The notes under the pieces were generated by a model that ran no database searches, was not told where the DNA came from, and saw only the letters and a list, made by a program, of their open reading frames with translations. A DNA stretch of 64,000 bases, taken from the NCBI GenBank assembly GCA_918807975.1, contig OU964921.1, forward strand, positions 10,511,498 to 10,575,497, given 5' to 3'. Shown here one piece after another: positions 50,001 through 57,848 of this stretch. The position numbers and the translations under genes were made by a program. Numbering within the stretch: the first letter of the stretch is position 1; each line of letters opens with the position of its first letter. Origin of the DNA: Aplidium turbinatum (Eukaryota; Chordata; Ascidiacea; Aplousobranchia; Polyclinidae).

Positions 50001-50795
50001 ATCGCATCTGTGATCGCAGTGTACTGTATGTTATCGCAATGGGGTGCAATTAAAAGCATGATTATTATACAGAAAATTTGTATTTATGGTACACTTTTGC
50101 ACATAGTCATGTGCACAAATCGAAATGACCACTTTCCTGTGTTTTAAGATAAACCAAAACCAGAAAAACTGTTTGCGGCTGTCTTGCAACATTATTAATG
50201 TGTTTTAGTTCAGTAGCAAATAATATTTGAACTTTACATGTCATTAGGGAACGTTCAAATATTACGTAGCGCCTTCGAGGGGGAGGGGGGTTTTATGCAA
50301 AGCGTTACGTTAGCGTCACATCGGGGGGGAGGGAGTTCAAGCAAAACGTTACGTAACGCTTTCGAGTACGGAATGGTAGTTTTTTGTGCTGAATTTGTAG
50401 TGAAAAAGCGTTACATGGGGGAGGGGGGGATTAAAAAAAGCGTTACGTTGGCGTTACATGGGGGTCAAAAATTCGGAAAAAAAGCGTTACGTAATATTTG
50501 AACGTTCCCTTAACAAAAAGTGCAGTCAATGCAATACAAGGCAATTAAATGCAAAACATAATTTTCGGAGTAGGGGAGAGGGTTTTAAACAAAAATCACA
50601 AAAAAACATTTTCAGAGGTTTTAGAATGTCCTGTTGTATTCTAAAACCAGGGCTAAAGTTGAAATTAAAATGATCCCCCCTATTTAAGCTAGAAATTGAT
50701 GGAAAATACCGTATTATATAATCTTTCATCAACTTACCAAACTGGTTGAAGTACAGAATTAACATGAAGAGTCCAAATCTGCACTCCATATTCAT
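29052..50795 (-). CDS. ACVR1-like: TGF-beta superfamily type I receptor serine/threonine kinase, ALK1/2 (ACVR1/ACVRL1) class, complete
   Basis: Single-pass membrane kinase that would pair with type II receptors and phosphorylate SMADs. Exons: 50795-50738, 45304-45186, 42396-42236, 41704-41568, 40742-40612, 40236-40159, 39636-39540, 39167-38977, 37531-37385, 36475-36391, 35723-35632, 34668-34560, 30087-29957, 29165-29052. All are in phase, giving 549 residues plus TGA. The protein has a signal peptide ([19 protein letters not shown]), a linker of about 50 residues, a cysteine-rich ectodomain (CACE to CCSENMCN), a transmembrane segment ([20 protein letters not shown]) and a GS box ([15 protein letters not shown]). 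The kinase shows [23 protein letters not shown] and the family's usual DLG in place of DFG. The L45 loop [11 protein letters not shown] is of ALK1/2 type, which in known members selects SMAD1/5/8. The activation-segment APE reads PPE (RYMPPE). The C-terminus contains NPSARL and RIKKTL. Orthology between ACVR1 and ACVRL1 is not resolvable, and an invertebrate probably has one such gene. Confidence 0.96.
29212..29270. repeat. Palindromic MITE, left half
   Basis: CCCAGACAGCAAAATCCGTC followed by TTTACATTGATTCAACGTCT and GCAGACGTTG, then the copy ends. It lies about 45 bases upstream, in gene sense, of the acceptor of the last receptor exon. Confidence 0.7.
30822..30839. repeat. (TC)n microsatellite
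   Basis: Nine uninterrupted TC units. Other short simple repeats are (TA)n near 23031 and (TTTG)n near 63940. Confidence 0.9.
31500..33880 (-). pseudogene. LINE reverse transcriptase remnant
   Basis: From the 5' side (right): a linker region with [13 protein letters not shown] and [15 protein letters not shown]; an RT start with [16 protein letters not shown]; then [11 protein letters not shown], a degenerate catalytic box reading PDDI where YADD is expected, and KYLGA; finally [19 protein letters not shown] then [14 protein letters not shown]. This is non-LTR retrotransposon order. The endonuclease is missing, frames are broken and a hAT-like element (31825-32263) splits it. Clade not resolved. 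Confidence 0.8.
31825..32263. mobile_element. hAT-like MITE inserted in the LINE remnant
   Basis: Ends CAGTGGCGTAGCCAAGG and CCTGGCTACGCTACTG, with perfect 8-bp duplications CACCCAGG (31817-31824 and 32264-32271). 439 bp, with poly-G/C subterminal runs and no coding content. Removing it restores continuity of the LINE homology on each side. Confidence 0.93.
34518..34557. repeat. Palindromic MITE half abutting a splice donor
   Basis: GATTGAATCAATGTAAAAAA ... CTGATTTGCTATCTG is the right half of the family. It begins three or four bases inside the intron after the receptor exon ending at 34560, so the outer TIR makes up the donor's downstream sequence. Confidence 0.65.
34978..35069. repeat. 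Palindromic MITE, diverged copy
   Basis: CAGCAAATCAGTTGCTTTTT on the left and GACTGATTTGCTGTCTGG on the right, with a diverged centre. Same receptor intron as 35450-35516. Confidence 0.6.
35450..35516. repeat. Palindromic MITE copy
   Basis: CCCAGACAGCAAATCAGGTG, then ACATTGATTCAACGTCTG and a shortened right arm ending AACGTTGATTTGCTGTCTAG. It lies about 115 bases downstream of the receptor donor at 35632. Confidence 0.75.
36300..36384. repeat. Palindromic MITE abutting the HRD-exon donor
   Basis: CCAGCTGGCAAAATCCATCC, then ATCCAACGTCTTTAGACGTT (perfect dyad centre) and GGATCAATGCAGACGTTGAA. Its right side reaches the GTAAGT donor (36385-36390) of the receptor catalytic-loop exon. Confidence 0.65.
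36921..37074 (-). repeat. SINE family A, tail half
   Basis: Carries the tail (ATTGATTGATAATG, GATCCTCGGAATGAG) and the middle word CCGATTGTTGAAGTG, then stops. The tRNA head is missing, which fits 5' truncation. It lies in a receptor intron. Confidence 0.7.
37684..37771. repeat. Palindromic MITE, full copy
   Basis: CCCAGACAGCAAATCCATTG ... CAACGTCTGCAAACGTGGAA ... GATTGATTCGTTGTCTAGG. Both outer and inner arms pair, making this a good reference copy. It lies upstream, in gene sense, of the receptor exon starting at 37531. Confidence 0.8.
40776..40855. repeat. Palindromic MITE next to the transmembrane-exon acceptor
   Basis: CCAGACAACAAAATTCACAA ... TTAACGTCTGCAGACGTTGA ... GTAAAACAGAGCTGTCTCG. 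It ends about 34 bases upstream, in gene sense, of the exon at 40742, in the branch-point region. Confidence 0.75.
40913..41116. mobile_element. CGGTGAG-type MITE with telomere-like interior, copy 1
   Basis: Left end GGGTCTGCTACTATTCGGTG, with GGTGAGTCCGATTC repeated; right end CGGACTCACCGAAACGGGCC then ATTCCG. Flanked by 8-bp duplications CACAGAGG (40905-40912 and 41117-41124). The interior has CTAACCCTAACC-like runs. It lies in a receptor intron; a second copy is at 53506-53672. Confidence 0.85.
41285..41455. repeat. Repeat shared with 45362-45505
   Basis: Words GACCTTCTGATGATCC, GGTGAAACA, GGCATTGAGTACTTTTTGTA and GTATTAATAG occur in the same order and strand at 45362-45505. It is an interspersed non-coding repeat of unknown class in receptor introns. 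Confidence 0.6.
42930..45180 (-). mobile_element. Long-TIR DNA transposon (TAGGGTG type), inserted at a receptor splice donor
   Basis: Inverted arms of about 290 bp start TAGGGTGTACCATTTTTCAA and end with its complement at 45180, flanked by perfect 8-bp CTTACCAT duplications (42922-42929 and 45181-45188). The right duplication contains the GTAAG donor of the receptor exon 45304-45186. Minus-strand peptides such as [20 protein letters not shown] and [18 protein letters not shown] (43492-44194) look transposase-derived but are broken. Superfamily unresolved: TSD length fits hAT, P, Merlin or Mutator. Confidence 0.85.
45362..45505. repeat. Repeat shared with 41285-41455
   Basis: Second copy of the segment described for 41285-41455, about 75-80 percent similar by eye, immediately upstream (in gene sense) of the receptor exon at 45304. 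Confidence 0.6.
46907..49158. mobile_element. Giant palindromic DNA element (TAGGGTG type), ~930-bp arms
   Basis: Starts TAGGGTGGCCCCTTTTGAGG and ends with its complement. The two arms match over about 930 bp each around a loop of about 170 bp (47840-48010), once the SINE at 48264-48482 is discounted. Flanks CTGTAGGCC (46898-46906 and 49159-49167) form a 9-bp duplication. Arms encode [18 protein letters not shown] and [15 protein letters not shown]; the minus frame near the loop has [18 protein letters not shown]. These look like the C-terminal part of an uncharacterised transposase family. It lies in receptor intron 1. Confidence 0.85.
48264..48482 (+). repeat. tRNA-derived SINE, family B, complete with target duplication
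   Basis: Head with A- and B-boxes, body and (CAAA)n tail, flanked by perfect 12-bp duplications AAACCTCCCCTG (48252-48263 and 48483-48494). It interrupts the right arm of the long palindrome, giving a clear relative age: palindrome first, SINE later. It defines the family's length at about 219 bp. Confidence 0.92.
49823..49960 (+). repeat. tRNA-derived SINE, family B, diverged copy
   Basis: Head GTCGGCTGCGTAGCCGAGTG and B-box-like GGTTCAACACC, followed by the family's GCATGCAGCTGTGTC block. The body is shortened or diverged after about 49960 and the tail is not clear. Confidence 0.65.
50247..50509. mobile_element. Harbinger-type MITE
   Basis: Ends GGGAACGTTCAAATATTACG and CGTAATATTTGAACGTTCCC, flanked by TTA (50244-50246 and 50510-50512). 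Internal GCGTTACGT words recur about six times with G-rich spacers. 263 bp, non-coding, in receptor intron 1. Confidence 0.88.
50738..50795 (-). CDS. ACVR1-like: Receptor exon 1: start codon and signal peptide
   Basis: First coding exon of the type I receptor. It encodes a short charged N-terminus followed by a hydrophobic core (GLFMLILYF), then ends after one base of the next codon at a GTAAG donor. That phase matches the exon at 45304, whose first two bases complete a Glu codon. The start was chosen because it gives a signal peptide; a second Met lies two codons downstream and could also serve. A hAT transposon begins only 22 bases upstream of the ATG. Confidence 0.82.
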
Positions 50796-50817
50796 GTCAC
50801 AACATAAATCTTTAGAG

Positions 50818-52366
50818 CAGTGGTTCCCAACCTTTTTCTTGTCACGGTCCCCTTTAGACAAATTATTAACTCTGCGGACCCCTACCTAAATTTTACCTGA
50901 AACTCAATTAACATACTATTGACTAATATTGCAAAGAAATTTATTTTCACACGAGTCAGTTCAATCACAGTACTATTGACTATTGTAATAATTATGCTGC
51001 TCAACTACTGTACTGTGTCATATTGCATTGCCGCTGTGACTCCTACGGCAAATATCAGGTTAAACAGTTGCTCAAATAAGAAAATGAATGAATTGTTCAA
51101 GAAATGTCAGCAGTATTTGAATATTAAGGTGACCCAAAGTGCCATGCCGAAACTTTTTCAACGTAAGCAAATTTAATGAGATGGTTGTTGTTGTCTTTCC
51201 TGAACTAAACGACTGAACTGCGGTTAAGTTTTTGACAATGCAACACGCATGTCATCTTTAACGTCCACTGTCCAGGCGATTTCGATGTTGTTTTTATTGT
51301 AACAAGAGCTGAGAATCCTGCCTCGCAGAGGTTAAGTGGTTATAACTGGTAACAAAACAATAATCGCTTGCTTTGCCAAGAATGGGTAGGTTTGCAATTG
51401 TGAGCACCAAAATTCTTCCACAGTTTTTGAATGAAATTCAATGCGTAATAACTCTTTTGATCTCAAATCAATTAGATCATCTTTACTGAGATCGTCATCG
51501 CTAATGTTGTTCAAGTCAAAAAGAAAAGGATTTCGAATCCATGTTTCAACTTTATTCGGCAGGTATTCTAAATTAAAATAACGTTGAAATGAGATTTGCA
51601 GGGTTTCAAGTGTGCGCAAAACTTTTCTCTCATAGAGATCAAAAGAGTACATTCTCTTTGAGTTTCATCCATCAAGATAAGATCTTCTAACATTGGAAAG
51701 TTAGCGTAATTACCTGCTTCCAATCTGCGTTTCCAAACCGGCAACTTGGCTAAAAACGCTTTCAGTTTTTCAGCTGCATCAATTATTGTCACACCTGGTC
51801 TTTGAATGCCACGATTAACATTGTTAATATGACCGAAAATATCGGCAAAGTGGGCCATGTCGTATAGAAAACTTTTACTCTCGAACAATTTTGAGAGGGG
51901 ACTTACTTTTGCTTTTAACAGAGTTGATACCTCATTTTTTAGCTGCTGCAGTCGTTTTAAAACTTCTCTAGATAACCAACGTAGGCTACCTCAGAATGAT
52001 ACAAAATTACACCGTAATCTGATCCTACTTCTTGACAGAGCGCTTTAAAAGTACGGTGGTTTACAGCTCTGCTTTTGATGAAATTAACGACTTTCACGCA
52101 ATTTGTCAGAATTTCTTTGAGACTTGCTAGTAAAGTTTTTGCTGCTAAGATGTACCTGTGCAAGAAGCAATGGGTAACAACCACGTGAGGAGCTTCGTTT
52201 TTTACTAAAGCAGCAAATCCGGATTTGTTCCCGAGCATAGCTGGTGCTCCATCCGTGCATATAGAACAAATTTTTTTTCCCAAAATTCATCAAGGTAATC
52301 ACGGACCCCCAAATGCTTTTTCACGGACCCCCAAGGGGTCCGCAAACCCCAGGTTGAGAACCACTG
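50818..52366 (-). mobile_element. hAT transposon inserted just upstream of the receptor start codon
   Basis: Inverted ends CAGTGGTTCCCAACC and GGTTGAGAACCACTG, flanked by perfect 8-bp duplications CTTTAGAG (50810-50817 and 52367-52374). The left duplication starts 15 bases upstream of the receptor ATG, so the element lies in its 5' UTR or promoter. It contains minus-strand transposase remnants of the ZBED5/SCAND3-like hAT group. Confidence 0.93.
51332..52302 (-). pseudogene. hAT transposase remnant (ZBED5/SCAND3-like)
   Basis: Overlapping reading frames contain CTDGAPAMLGNKSGFAALVK, CFLHRYILAAKTL, VVNFIKSRAVNHRTFKALC and LYDMAHFADIFGHINNVN. These match the order of the RNase-H-like core of domesticated hAT relatives such as ZBED5. 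Pieces switch frame at least twice, and the zinc-finger N-terminus and the hATC dimerisation end are missing or eroded, so this copy is dead. Confidence 0.85.
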
Positions 52367-52515
52367 CTTTAGAGGCATCAAAATATGTAATAATAGCTTA
52401 TGACAAAAAGTAGGCTAATTTAAACTGCATTTGGACAAAAAAATAATAGTTTTAATCTGGACATTGCTATATGACATCATGCTTCAATGACTTCAGATGC
52501 TTTGGCTACGAATTA

Positions 52516-53496
52516 GGGAGCAAGTCTTTTAGGCGCAGACAGTTAGGCGCCGGTCAAATAGGCGAGCACACTGTGGCGTCAGGATATTTAGGTGCGGAGC
52601 ACTGTGGCGCCCGTTCATTTAGGTGCTATTCCAAGCAAAGTCTGCAGATTGTATCAGCTTGGCAGGTAGGGCAATTCTTGCGGGTACGTGTGAGACAACG
52701 CTCTACCACATGAATACATTTCTATATAGGGCATATGAACTCTGGCTACAAGTTGCAAGCATAATGGTGCGACTTTGCTGCTCGTTATTAAACCTAGTCA
52801 GGGTTTTGACGAAAACTAAGTTACTTTTCACTCAAGCCTACCACCTGCTTGAATATAGGCTACGGTATATTTTTTTTACTGATATTTGTTATCTAACTTT
52901 TTACTGTGTAGTTGTTATTTAACTAAAAGTGAACTCAGACATGTTCGAAAACTTGAATAATTTATTGATAAAGCTTTCGCCGACGCAAACCTTGACTAAC
53001 AACAAATATATGCCGAACACGCGCATTAAAAAACAATATATATATTTTCTGTTCAATATAGGCTAACGTTTTGTGTGAAAAGCAACTTCACGCACGCAAG
53101 CCATGACATATTTTTTTGTTCAATATAGCATTTTGTGTGAATAGCATTGCCGGTTTAAGCAGCTTCACTCACGGAAGCTATGAAATATTTTTCTGTTCAC
53201 TATAACATTTTGTGTGAAAAGCATTGCCAGATAAAGCAGCTTCACTCACTGAAGCCATGACTAACAACAAATAAATGCACGTGCATTAACAAAACAACAT
53301 ATTTTTCTGTTCAATATGACAGTTTGTGTGAAAAGCATTGTCCTACCTTCCAAGCTGATACAATCTGCAGACTTTACTAGGAATAGCACCTAAATGAACG
53401 GGCGCCACAGTGCTCCGCACCTAAATATCCTAACGCCACAGTGTGCGCGCCTATTTGACCGGCGCCTAACTGTCTGCGCCTAAAAGACGTGGACCC
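52516..53496. mobile_element. hAT-like element with ~155-bp TIRs (TTTTAGGCGC type)
   Basis: Left arm GGGAGCAAGTCTTTTAGGCG through AGTCTGCAGATTGTATCAGC; the right arm at about 53336-53496 is its complement. 8-bp duplications ACGAATTA (52508-52515 and 53497-53504). The middle (about 53045-53340) has roughly four imperfect 80-bp repeats with TTTTGTGTGAAAAGCATTGC. No transposase. Confidence 0.88.
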
Positions 53497-53505
53497 ACGA
53501 ATTAT

Positions 53506-53672
53506 GGGTCTGCTACTATTTGGTGAGTCCGATTCGGTGAGTTCCTAATCTCTAACCCTAACCCCTAACCCTAAAACGGCAATGATAATTAGGCTACGGT
53601 ACCCAATAATTTAAAAAAAAATGGAAAAAATTCCCCGTTAAGGGATCGGACTCACCAAATCGGGCCATTCCG
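53506..53672. mobile_element. CGGTGAG-type MITE, copy 2, in a reused target site
   Basis: Same ends and CCTAACCCTAA interior as 40913-41116 but shorter. Flanked by ACGAATTAT (53497-53505 and 53673-53681), the same word that forms the right duplication of the adjacent element 52516-53496. Confidence 0.85.
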
Positions 53673-53681
53673 ACGAATTAT

Positions 53682-56545
53682 AGTGACTACAGCCTCTGTT
53701 TTGCCGTAAAAAAGGCTTTCGTATTTGAGCTATGTTGATGACGTCTTTGCATAGAGATTTCAAGATTTCCAATAGAGATTACCAAGGTGCCACATAAGTT
53801 GACTTAGAAACATGAATAACAAGGATATTCACTAGCCTATTCAGTCGCTTTTCTTTATAAGTTCACAAACAGGCAAGCTTCATGCTCAAGTAACGAGAGA
53901 CAACACATTCAAAGGTTGCAGTTACAATATGTGGTAGAGTTATTGTGCTTAGTAAAATAAATTTAAGATTTAGATTAGGAAAGAAAATAGGACTAGTTTG
54001 AAGGAATATGGGAATCTTTTATCTTGGCACTGAGACGGTTTCTTTGGAAACTCAGCCAAACTCAAACAGTTTTGCATATTTTCAAAGATGTCAACACAAA
54101 ATGGGTTCATTAATTAAGTTTCATTGTTTATGTCGATACTTAGTGGTCCTATAATCTCAAATTATATAATAATCTTGAGATAAAGAATTATGCATTCAAT
54201 GAATACCAGTAGATGAACTGATAGTTTAAATAAAATGTCTAACTTGCATTTTTTGGTTGGTTTTAGCTTATTCCTAACAAATAACTTTGCCCTGATAGCT
54301 CAGTTGGTTAGTCAGTGCGTGACTTTGTGAGCGAAGAAGCTTCTAGAGCAAGTGGTGCTGGTTCGACTCTTGGGGTGTGCGTTTGAGCAATGCATTCTAA
54401 GGACTGTTCTCCATTCAGCAGCACATAATGGATGGAATAATTCCCTGGATTTTACTCTATCAATCTCGGTAAATGACCCTGCGTTAATAGCCTCTACAAG
54501 TATGCAAGACTATAAGGAACAACCTATTAAGGCTTTGTCAGCCGGAGGATAAAGATTCAAAACCATAGAAATCTATTTTTGAAAGAAGCTTTTGGTTGAA
54601 ACTAAAATTCCTGTATTTCTACCAATGTTGCCACTCTCTTGTTATGGAAAAGTACCGTACTAGATTTGACTGAAAAAAACAGTAGTCACAAAAAAAACAC
54701 TAGTATGATAAACTACACGATCAATTACATGCAAAATGTACAAAAATGACAGCCAATGGCGTTAGTAATTGTTAAAAGTCCTTGAAAGTTTAAAATAAAA
54801 CTAAATTTACTTAAAATAAGGAAATTTCCTTGAAAGTGAAAGCTCTGAAGTTGATACAAATTTCAGATGTGTGTTGTGTCTGTAATAGAGTCACAAGGCA
54901 TGCCGTTTGAATCGCTCCTTTGTTTTACATTGTTGAAGTACTGTGTCTTTTGTGAGGAGCTTTGTCTATAACATCTTTGATCAAGCTCTTTGTAGTTAAG
55001 CTATTACTGTAATAAGTGTAGCAAGTCAAATTTATGGCAATTTAATCTGCACAAATAACCTGTTTGGATAAGACCCTTGTGCTTTACCTTCAAAGCCCGA
55101 GTGGAAAGGTTACAGGAGCAAAATAAAATGGTTTCTCATCTTTTATCATCATAATCCACAGCCCAAATGTAAGCGACTAAGCGTACCATAAGGTGAAGCT
55201 ACTTTGAACACTTTTCACAGTTTTTTGCATGTATTTTTGAAAGTATTTATGCTAAATATATCAAATTTAGTCATCATTGGGTGGAACCGGACAAAAAACT
55301 CATTGTCCACTTTAAAAAGTATCGTACTACATTGATGCAGCCAAACAAAACAATAGTTAGGGCTACTTTGAACACCATTCAAAGTTATGCACACCAGCAT
55401 AGCACTAAATCGCTAAAAAACACTAGATAGCGAAAAAAAACACTAGAACACTAGACGCAATCCAAAAACACTAGATGTGGTGGAAAAACACTAGCAGTGA
55501 CAACTGACAACACTGAATTCTACCATAGATTCTACAAAAGCACAGAAGTTTTGTTGCAAAAATTTCATTCCATCTTTGAATCAGTGTTGCCAGATTAAAA
55601 ATAATTCTGTAGACAAAACTTTAACCAAAAAATAGTCAAACACAGTAAAAAATGGCCAAATTTTAAAAAGCATAGGCTAATACTACACAAATTTTTTTAG
55701 GTTTTTTGTTGATTTATTCAAATATTTTTAAAAACAGTCCATTTATACGACTAAATAGGCAAACTAACAATTAGTAGCTGATACATATCAGGATAGCAGT
55801 GAGCAAACTTTTTAACTCGTGGACAAAAATTTTCAAACTTTGATAGGTGGCCGTGTGTGTTTTCTATAACGGACAAAGAGTGCTTACTTGGCTCTGTGAA
55901 CTCGTTATTTTACTATTACTAAGAAAAAATAACTAACACGAGATCATTGGGGCTGAAAATATTACGCTACTATATGTCATTCAGGTGAGAACTGAGAAGT
56001 TATTATGATCAAGCATTATTCGTTGTACCGTACAGATTGAGTCATTTGAACACGTCATTAACTGTATCTGTTAGCCTACTGCTTTCTTTCGGCGGCAAAA
56101 GTTACTGGCCGAGACCATCAGGTCTACGTCTCTCTAATTGTTAATTACTCCGTCGGCTTATATCAAATAACAACGGGAAAAAGTTTGCCGTTGGTCAAAA
56201 GCCTTATCGATCACTTCAATCAATTTATTTTACAAAATATATTCGTGATTGTGTATTTTAGGTAGAAAAGGTGATAAAGACTCGGTTTTTGACCTATTTT
56301 CGCCATTTCTTGGTCAAATTTCTCAGTTCACATTTTATTTTGAAAGTGTTCTTGCGTTGAACACAGAATTTCATCAGTTTTTTTTCCGTTTCTGTGCAAA
56401 CAGTCAGGGGCTCTATCCACTTTTAGAATTCGGGGGGGTGATTTTTAGACAGTGGGCTAAAATTGTCATAGTCATTTCAACTTCTGGGGGGCTGTGCCCC
56501 CCAGACCCCCCATTGCAGCATCAGCTTCTTTCTGATCGAAGCATA
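53682..56545. other. Intergenic, one SINE only
   Basis: Contains the family A SINE at 54289-54561. The remainder is AT-rich with short low-complexity runs (repeated AAAAACACTAGA words near 55430-55500) and no coding signal. Confidence 0.5.
54289..54561 (+). repeat. SINE family A
   Basis: Plus-strand copy from GCCCTGATAGCTCAGTTGGT to GCCGGAGGATAAAGATTC with small internal deletions. The tRNA-like head has an altered anticodon arm, so it is not a tRNA gene. Confidence 0.82.
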
Positions 56546-57060
56546 CCCAGCAAACATTGTACTTCGGCCCAATGTAGTGTGACAGTTGGTAAAATAATGC
56601 TCCTCCGTTGGCACTACGTTGTGGCCGAAGTTGACCCAACGTATCTTGCACCATTCGTCGCAGTTGGGACAACTTCTTCAAAATGTTTGGGCCAACGTTA
56701 TCCCAACTCTGCACCCAACGTAGTTCATCGTTGGTACCCTACGATGGCCCAACGTATTTTGCACCATTCATCGCAGTTGGGACAACTTCTTTAAAATGTT
56801 TGGACCAACGTTATCCCAACTCTGCACCCAACGTAGTTCATCGTTGGTACCCTACGATGGCCCAACGTATTTTGCACCATTCGTCGCAGTTGAGCCGACT
56901 TATTTTAAAATCTTTGGGCCTACGTAATCCCAACTCTACTGCCAACGTAGTTCATCGTTGGTACCTACGCTGGCCAAACGCACTTTGCACTTTTCGTCGC
57001 AGTTGGCCATACATATTTTGCACTAATCGTTGTAGTTGAGCAACGTTGGTTAAACTTAAC
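56546..57060. repeat. CCCAGCAAACATT-type MITE with ~117-bp tandem units
   Basis: Starts CCCAGCAAACATTGTACTTC, then about three tandem copies of a unit running from CCCAACGTATTTTGCACCAT to ACGTAGTTCATCGTTGGTAC. The first two units are almost identical. The open reading frame across it (56249-56794) comes from the repeat and is not a gene. A similar end in inverse orientation is at 63737. Confidence 0.75.
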
Positions 57061-57848
57061 CTGCAATTTCAAGTTGACACTGTCCTGATGATCCAATATG
57101 CCAATACGATGACCATCTTCTTATACTGAGCAAATTTAAGTCAATGATGTAAACAAACGTAAAGTTGTTGAAAAATACATTTATTCGAATGGTAAAATGC
57201 ACCACCCATGCACAATTCACAGCTACGACAAGACATGCATAAAAGTCTAAAAACACAGTGGACTGAGGTACTTCATGCCTCATCAGAAGACTGCGCCTGG
57301 ATGTAACAACGTGATCTGTGGCGGCTCAAACGCAAGTACCTATAAAACAATATGCAACATTTGTAAAGAAAGCAGGGATGAAAGAAAATATACTGTACAG
57401 TGCAAATTAGGTCGTGTTTACAGCACCGTGAAAGAACAGACTCTAATTGCTACATATCCCATGGATATGTGTATGCAACACCCGGTTATGTTACAATAAC
57501 AAGCATTTTTTTAATACATCCTAACATTCCTCAGTATGTTTTAATTCTGTAATTCGTAGCCTATACGATGGGGTGGGGAATGGGTATACCGTTATGTTCT
57601 ATCAACCTCTAACATTAATGCACATTCGTTAATCGTGTTAATGCGGTTTGCCTTCTCTAACCAGTGCAAATTATTATTGTTATCGTTTGATAGATCTTCG
57701 AAGTCAAGTCTTAAAATGTGTGTATATTTCTTGAAGTTCTGCTCCAGCAATAAACTAATCGCTGGTTAAGTAAATAAAAATGCTTTTATTGCCCTTATTG
57801 AGAGAATAGTAACGATTTGTCAGTGACGGAGAGAACAAATGAACATAC

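Noticed and set aside
53045-53340. CRISPR-like regularly spaced repeats
   Set aside because: Units are contiguous and imperfect within a transposon in a eukaryotic context; there are no unique spacers.
56249-56794. 181-codon plus-strand ORF
   Set aside because: Its second half is the tandem MITE unit, and the first half has no domain or exon signals.
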